DNA of 7,790 nucleotides from Desulfovibrionaceae bacterium. Its GTDB lineage: Bacteria > Desulfobacterota > Desulfovibrionia > Desulfovibrionales > Desulfovibrionaceae. Positions 6,664 through 7,790 of the stretch are shown one piece after another. The position numbers were made by a program, and so were the translations under genes. The notes beneath the pieces are model-generated. The model had not been told where the DNA came from, searched no databases, and was given only the letters and a program-made list of their open reading frames with translations. How positions within the stretch are numbered: the stretch's first letter is position 1; the number at the start of each line of letters is the position of its first letter. The stretch spans positions 1 to 7,790 of the forward strand of contig CAAGJV010000171.1 of assembly GCA_900770205.1 (NCBI GenBank), read 5' to 3'.

Positions 6664-6670
6664 TTCTCCT
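6664..6670 (-). promoter_or_regulatory. ribosome binding site deciding the rpsD TTG start
   Basis: AGGAGAA on the minus strand ends 6 bases before the TTG at 6657. With no other start codon available in the open stretch, this strong site fixes TTG as the initiation codon. Confidence 0.85.
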
Positions 6671-6683
6671 TGCCTTCAATGCG

Positions 6684-7073
6684 TTAGACGCGGCGCCGCT
6701 TGGGAGGACGGCAGCCGTTGTGGGGAATGGGAGTCACGTCACGGATGAACGCGACCTTGAAACCGGCGGCGTTGATAGCGCGCAGAGCGGATTCACGTCC
6801 GGCGCCGGGGCCCTTCACATACACACCCACAGTACGCATGCCGTTGTCCTGGGCACGGCGGGCGGCGTTTTCAGCCGCAACCTGAGCCGCAAAGGGAGTA
6901 GACTTGCGGGAACCCTTGAAACCGCTCTGGCCGGCGGAGGACCAGCTCACGGTATTGCCGCGAGTATCGGTGAAGGTAATGATAGTATTATTGAAAGAAG
7001 CCGCGATATGGGCAACACCCACCGGAACGTTCTTCTTTTCCTTCTTTTTGACTGCACGTTTGGCTCTTGCCAT
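6684..7073 (-). CDS. rpsK: 30S ribosomal protein S11 (uS11)
   Basis: S11 sits on the platform of the small subunit and helps shape the E/P-site mRNA path and the binding of S21 or initiation factors. The 129-residue product is the normal length. After a basic N-terminus (about 1-15), it has the conserved core VGVAHIAASFNNTIITFTD (17-35), GSRKSTPFAAQVAAENAA (54-71), VYVKGPGAGRESALRA (88-103) and the invariant ending TPIPHNGCRPPKRRRV (114-129). The ATG at 7073 has AAGGAA about 8 bases upstream. It is separated from rpsM by 67 bases, the largest gap within this operon; no coding sequence is visible in that gap. Confidence 0.98.
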   Translation of the reverse strand: MARAKRAVKKKEKKNVPVGVAHIAASFNNTIITFTDTRGNTVSWSSAGQSGFKGSRKSTPFAAQVAAENAARRAQDNGMRTVGVYVKGPGAGRESALRAINAAGFKVAFIRDVTPIPHNGCRPPKRRRV

Positions 7074-7140
7074 CTTGCACTTCCTTGGAGCTATGGTGTC
7101 TCGATCAGCCGAAGTCTGGCCGTATCAGATGTACAGCTTC

Positions 7141-7509
7141 CTACTTCTTTTTACCCACATTGCCGCGGCGCGGTCCCTTACGGGTACGGGCGTTCGTATG
7201 AGTGCGCTGACCATGGACAGGCAGACCACGGCGGTGGCGGAGGCCACGGTAGCAGCCGATATCCATCAGACGCTTGATATTTGAAGCCACTTCGCGGCGG
7301 AGGTCGCCTTCCACCTTGTGGTTCGTTTCAATTTCCTTACGGACTTCGTTCACTTCATCGGCGGAAAGATCGTCGATGCTGCGGTTCCAGTCAACACCGG
7401 AAGCAGCAAGGATCTCAAGGGCAGTAGCCCGGCCGATGCCATAAATATAGGTAAGTGCGATATCCGCTCTTTTACCACGGGGCAGTTCAATGCCTGCAAT
7501 TCTGGCCAC
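7141..7509 (-). CDS. rpsM: 30S ribosomal protein S13 (uS13), GTG start
   Basis: S13 is a head protein of the small subunit that contacts the P-site tRNA and forms a bridge to the large subunit. The 122-residue product begins MARIAGIELPRGKR and has the helical core with YIYGIGRATA (21-30), then the conserved basic C-terminal tail with GLRHRRGLPVHGQRTHTNAR (about 89-108) that reaches toward the tRNA. The start codon is GTG (7507-7509), with AGGAG 7 bases upstream (7517-7521). It begins 18 bases after the rpmJ stop codon, consistent with one operon. Identity is certain; the GTG start is fixed by the universal MARIAG opening. Confidence 0.98.
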   Translation of the reverse strand: MARIAGIELPRGKRADIALTYIYGIGRATALEILAASGVDWNRSIDDLSADEVNEVRKEIETNHKVEGDLRREVASNIKRLMDIGCYRGLRHRRGLPVHGQRTHTNARTRKGPRRGNVGKKK

Positions 7510-7527
7510 GTTAAGACTCCTGCAAGG

Positions 7528-7641
7528 TTAGCCCTGGCGCTGTTTATGCCGGGGGTTTTCGCAGATCACTCTCAAAACACCCTTGCGCCGGATAACCTTG
7601 CACTTAGGGCAGATTTTTTTGACGGACGGCCTGACTTTCAT
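7528..7641 (-). CDS. rpmJ: 50S ribosomal protein L36 (bL36)
   Basis: L36 is the smallest large-subunit protein, binding 23S rRNA near domain VI through a zinc ribbon. The minus strand encodes exactly 37 residues, the usual length. The protein opens [15 protein letters not shown] and ends NPRHKQRQG. Cys11, Cys14, Cys27 and His32 form the complete CXXC-X12-CXXXXH zinc site, so this is the zinc-binding (C+) type. The ATG at 7641 has GGAG about 7 bases upstream. It is immediately upstream of rpsM, the standard order in many bacteria. Confidence 0.97.
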
Positions 7642-7668
7642 CGCTCACTCCGTTAGTTACTTTTCGAT

Positions 7669-7703
7669 AGACGATTATGGCGAAATCTCGCCTGGAACCG
7701 TCT
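7669..7703 (-). promoter_or_regulatory. candidate stem-loop in the leader upstream of rpmJ
   Basis: On the minus strand GGCGA-GATT-TCGCC is a perfect 5-bp hairpin (7679-7692), and AGACG/CGTCT (7699-7703 with 7669-7673) can extend it across an internal loop. It lies 28 bases upstream of the rpmJ start codon. It has no T-run, so it is not an intrinsic terminator. A regulatory role (for example S4 autoregulation, known in E. coli at the rpsM leader) is speculation. Confidence 0.4.
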
Positions 7704-7732
7704 CTCTTATCCTGTTATCATCACCCTGTCAA
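7704..7732 (-). promoter_or_regulatory. candidate sigma-70 promoter upstream of rpmJ
   Basis: A perfect TTGACA (minus strand, 7727-7732) is followed after 17 bases by TAAGAG (7704-7709), which matches the -10 consensus at only three positions. Transcription would start near 7697, giving a leader of about 56 bases before rpmJ. A CATAAT hexamer at 7674-7679 is an alternative -10 but lacks a -35. In many bacteria this operon is read through from secY/map, so the promoter is unproven. Confidence 0.35.
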
Positions 7733-7773
7733 GGACAGTGTTTCACGACGCGAAAATCACGGTTTGTAATTTT

Positions 7774-7790
7774 AGATCGGAAGAGCACAC
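7774..7790 (+). other. Illumina sequencing adapter remnant (right end)
   Basis: AGATCGGAAGAGCACAC is the start of the Illumina TruSeq Read 1 read-through adapter. It is not genomic. The last genomic base is therefore about 7773, and the region upstream of rpmJ is visible for only 132 bases. Confidence 0.98.

Noticed and set aside
7726..7738. Short dyad near the right end as a terminator of an upstream gene
   Set aside because: The stem is only 5 bp with a 3-base loop and there is no T-run on either side.
7742..7773. Possible C-terminal end of an upstream gene such as map or secY
   Set aside because: All three minus-strand frames close within about 42 bases and none of the short peptides resembles the end of MetAP or SecY; too little sequence to decide.

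Overview
The window is a 7.75 kb bacterial genomic fragment bracketed by Illumina adapter remnants (1-23 and 7774-7790), so its ends are technical. Every gene I can support lies on the minus strand. Read in the direction of transcription (high to low coordinates) there are three blocks: a ribosomal protein/RNA polymerase alpha operon, a single secreted glycoside hydrolase-like gene, and a cyanate-utilisation operon cut off by the fragment end.

Block 1 (7641 to 4596): rpmJ-rpsM-rpsK-rpsD-rpoA-rplQ, the conserved bacterial alpha operon, all apparently intact and closed by a strong hairpin/T-run terminator (4543-4572). rpsM starts with GTG and rpsD with TTG, each behind a good Shine-Dalgarno sequence, and rpoA and rplQ overlap by 11 bases. 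L36 and S4 both keep their zinc-binding residues. Upstream of rpmJ is a short non-coding leader with a candidate promoter and a candidate hairpin.

Block 2 (4429 to 2726): a Sec-exported protein of the 'glucoamylase family' (PF10091/GH144-like), probably acting on beta-glucans in the envelope or outside the cell, followed by its own terminator (2651-2685).

Block 3 (2392 to the left end): after a 333-base non-coding gap with a very AT-rich promoter-like core come cyanase (cynS), a Tat-exported NrtA/CmpA-family binding protein and the first 148 codons of an NrtB-type permease. Together they suggest periplasmic capture and import of cyanate (or another small anion such as nitrate) and its conversion to ammonia and CO2, i.e. 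nitrogen scavenging or cyanate detoxification. The ATPase and the rest of the permease would lie beyond the left end.

The organism is a Gram-negative-type bacterium (Tat-exported binding protein). The N-terminal sequences of RpoA and the four-cysteine S4 remind me of Desulfovibrionaceae (sulfate/sulfite reducers); this is recall-based inference, not a search. I see no mobile element, CRISPR array, tRNA or rRNA. The most interesting content is the cyn operon and the GH144-like gene next to a core housekeeping operon.
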